NCBI RefSeq assembly: GCF_004357985.1
Contig: NZ_SMTF01000002.1
Coordinates: forward strand, 1 to 64,000
DNA length: 64,000 nt
Origin: Luteimonas aestuarii
Lineage (GTDB): Bacteria > Pseudomonadota > Gammaproteobacteria > Xanthomonadales > Xanthomonadaceae
Direction of reading: 5' to 3'
The notes under the pieces were generated by a model. That model did no database searches. It was not told where the DNA came from and worked only from the letters and a program-made list of their open reading frames with translations. A program made the translations under genes and the position numbers. Shown piece by piece: positions 62,123 through 64,000 of this stretch (position 1 is its first letter; every line of letters starts with the position of its first letter).

Positions 62123-64000
62123 TCATTCCACGCAGGCGGTGTCCATGAGCGGCAGGCGGCCATCGCGCCGCACGTCGATCGCGCGACGTCTCATCTCCGC
62201 CAGCAGCGCGTCGGCTTCGTTGCAACGTCCCAGGCCGGCCAGCGCTTGCGCATAGAAGTGGGCAACACTGCCCTGGCGATCGTCGAAGCCATGGTCGCGG
62301 CCGAACGCATGGGCCGCCTCCAGCCCCGGCAAAGCCTCGGCATGGCGGCCGAGACCGACCAGCGCGCGGCCGCGGCCGAGGTGCAGCTGGTGCAGGCTGG
62401 GGTCGTCGTTCGACAGGTCGCGCTGCAGCACGGGCAGCGCAAGGTCGAACTGGGCGAGGGCACGTTCGAACGCGTCCGAACGCAGCAAGGTGAATCCGTA
62501 GAACATGCGCTCCATCGCCACGACCTGCGAATCCGCGCCTACGTCGCGACCGCGCAGGTCGATCACGCGCTCGTGGATCGCAAAGGCTTCCTCGTGGCGC
62601 CCCAAGGCGCCGAGGACGATGGCTTCGTCCTGCAACGACGAGATCACGTCGATGGCGGTTTCAAGCTCGCCGCTGTCGAGCATGAACTGGCGGGCTTCAC
62701 GGGTGGTGGCCAGTGCGGCCTCGTAGTCGTCGTTCTGGTACTGGGCCGTGGCCAGCACCGAGTACGCCTCGCGCAGGCCGCTGTGGCTGAGCGGCGTCGC
62801 CGCCTTGTGCAGGGCGACGGCTTCCTCGGCCCAGGCCAGGCTCTGCGCCGGCTCGTAGGCGATGCGTGCCCAGGCCAGGTTGGCCAGCACGCGGGCGCGG
62901 TCTTCCTTCGATTCGGGCAGTTCGGCTTCCTGGATGGCGAGCGCGCTGCGCACGGCCTGTTCGGCCTTCTCCGGTTGTCCCAGCCCTTCGTAGCTGCTGG
63001 CCGCTGCCAGCAGGAAGCGCACCTTCAGGCTGGGAGACGTCGACCCGCTTTCCTGCAGCTGGCGCACGGTGGTGTCCAGCGCCTGCGCCAGGGTGACGTT
63101 GGCCTGCCCGCTGTTGGCAGGGCTTGCGCCTGAAAACACGCTGCTCATGAAGCTGTTCGCGGCGGCCAGTGTTTCGGCTTCGGACCTGGCCCGCGCGGCT
63201 TCGGACTCCGCGCGTTCGGCCTCGAGGTTGGCGCGCGCCGCTTCCGTGCGCGCCTGTTGCGTCTGCAGCAGGATGCCGGTCACCCCGGCGACCATCGCCA
63301 ACGCAGCGATCGCCCCCATCGCCACGCCCCAGCGGTTGCGCTGCACGAACTTGCGCGTTCGATAGCCCAGCGTGTCGCCGCTTACCGACACCGGGCGGCC
63401 ATCGAGGAAACGCTGCAGGTCGTCCGCGAACGCGCGCACGCTGCCGTACCGGCGCGCGGGCTCCTTCGCCAGCGCCGTCTGCAGGATGCGGCCCAGGTCG
63501 CCGCGTACGAAACGGCGAAACGCGCGCGTATCGGTGCGACGTTCGCGCAATCGCATGGCGACTTCTTCATCGCTGCCGGTGGTGATGGCCTGCTCGAGCC
63601 GCGGTGGTTGCTGGGTGGAGATAGCTTCGGCCGCGGCACGCAGGTCCTCGGCGGGAAAGACGAACGGCAGGCGCCCGGCGAGCAACTGGTACAGCACCAC
63701 GCCCAGCGCGTGCACGTCGGTGGCGGCGCTGATGGCGCCGCCGCTGATCTGTTCCGGCGCCGCGTACTCGGGCGTGAAGCCGGCGAACATGCCGGTGCGC
63801 GTGGAGCCGGCCTGCTCGTCCATGCGCTTGGCCACGCCGAAATCGAGCACCTTCGCGCGACCACTGCGGTCGACCAGGATGTTGGCCGGCTTGAGGTCGC
63901 GATGCACCACGAAATGCTCGTGCGCGTGCTGCACCGCTTCGCACACCTGCGCAAACAGCGCCACGCGCTCGCGCAGCGGCAGCCGTTGCGCGTCCGCCCA
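62123..64000 (-). CDS. Membrane Ser/Thr protein kinase with C-terminal helical (TPR-like) region, 5' end missing
   Basis: The last 625 codons of a gene that begins outside the window. The kinase part has HRDLKPANILV (catalytic Asp), LDFGVAK (DFG) and PEYAAPEQ (APE), so the catalytic loop is intact; the N-lobe is cut off. A membrane helix (GVAMGAIAALAMVAGVTGILL) follows about 200 residues on, then a coiled Ala/Glu-rich segment and a helical repeat region (TPR-like: LAAASSYEGLGQPEKAEQAVRSALAIQEAE and similar). The topology suggests a cytoplasmic kinase with a periplasmic repeat domain, in the style of PknB-type kinases fused to TPRs. It is next to adhesin gene 2 but ends well before it; a link is possible. 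Confidence 0.85.
   Translation of the reverse strand, partial: WADAQRLPLRERVALFAQVCEAVQHAHEHFVVHRDLKPANILVDRSGRAKVLDFGVAKRMDEQAGSTRTGMFAGFTPEYAAPEQISGGAISAATDVHALGVVLYQLLAGRLPFVFPAEDLRAAAEAISTQQPPRLEQAITTGSDEEVAMRLRERRTDTRAFRRFVRGDLGRILQTALAKEPARRYGSVRAFADDLQRFLDGRPVSVSGDTLGYRTRKFVQRNRWGVAMGAIAALAMVAGVTGILLQTQQARTEAARANLEAERAESEAARARSEAETLAAANSFMSSVFSGASPANSGQANVTLAQALDTTVRQLQESGSTSPSLKVRFLLAAASSYEGLGQPEKAEQAVRSALAIQEAELPESKEDRARVLANLAWARIAYEPAQSLAWAEEAVALHKAATPLSHSGLREAYSVLATAQYQNDDYEAALATTREARQFMLDSGELETAIDVISSLQDEAIVLGALGRHEEAFAIHERVIDLRGRDVGADSQVVAMERMFYGFTLLRSDAFERALAQFDLALPVLQRDLSNDDPSLHQLHLGRGRALVGLGRHAEALPGLEAAHAFGRDHGFDDRQGSVAHFYAQALAGLGRCNEADALLAEMRRRAIDVRRDGRLPLMDTACVE

Overview
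The window is high-GC DNA that reads like the chromosome of a member of the Xanthomonadaceae (Xanthomonas, Lysobacter, Luteimonas and relatives). Three things support this: an aryl-polyene (xanthomonadin-type) pigment cluster, a carbohydrate-uptake locus built around Xanthomonas/Caulobacter-type TonB-dependent receptors (TBDTs), and polA flanked by a DUF2782 gene and a C-rich three-hairpin RNA locus that resembles the Xanthomonas small RNA sX13. I cannot fix the genus. No rRNA, tRNA, CRISPR array or insertion sequence was seen.

Region 1 (1-14.4 kb) is the pigment cluster. It starts with the 5' part of a XanB2-like chorismatase and a flavin-dependent halogenase (minus strand). A tightly coupled plus-strand operon follows: acyl carrier protein, membrane protein, PlsC-type acyltransferase, hotdog dehydratase, LpxL-type acyltransferase, LolA-like protein, MMPL exporter and ApeP-like dehydratase. 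After an intergenic repeat comes a FabG ketoreductase. A minus-strand operon (ketosynthase, chain-length-factor-like half ketosynthase, GT2 glycosyltransferase, second halogenase-like flavoprotein) faces it. Together these would make, halogenate, acylate or glycosylate and export a hydroxybenzoate-primed polyene.

Region 2 (14.4-20 kb) is housekeeping or unlinked: a YdcF-type protein, a DUF1801 protein, a lipoprotein, a secreted DPP4-like peptidase and a YfcG-type glutathione transferase.

Region 3 (20-38 kb) is a sugar scavenging locus: a GH3 beta-glucosidase lipoprotein, a LacI-family regulator, a first TBDT, a CPA2 antiporter, a FucP/GluP-type sugar transporter, a second TBDT, then SapC, a JmjC/cupin-like oxygenase, a tryptophan-halogenase-like protein and a small putative Fe/2OG oxygenase. 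LacI-type 14-bp palindromes (TGACARCGYTGTCA) lie upstream of the GH3 gene, both TBDTs and the sugar transporter, which suggests one regulon.

Region 4 (38-56.5 kb) holds uvrD, a LuxR-type regulator divergent from a peptidase operon (a prolyl oligopeptidase gene with a one-base frameshift, an S8 protease, a small protein), a 6-phosphogluconate dehydrogenase, a universal stress protein, a Gfo/Idh/MocA oxidoreductase, DUF2782, polA, the sX13-like RNA, a DUF421 protein, hemF and a second S9 peptidase. fabG, uvrD, polA and hemF share a TA(G/C)AAT box exactly 6 nt before the ATG, which suggests leaderless mRNAs.

Region 5 (56.6-64 kb) has two YadA-type trimeric adhesin genes with almost identical stalks but different heads and anchors, two unrecognised genes between them, and a Ser/Thr kinase with a C-terminal helical-repeat region that runs off the window.
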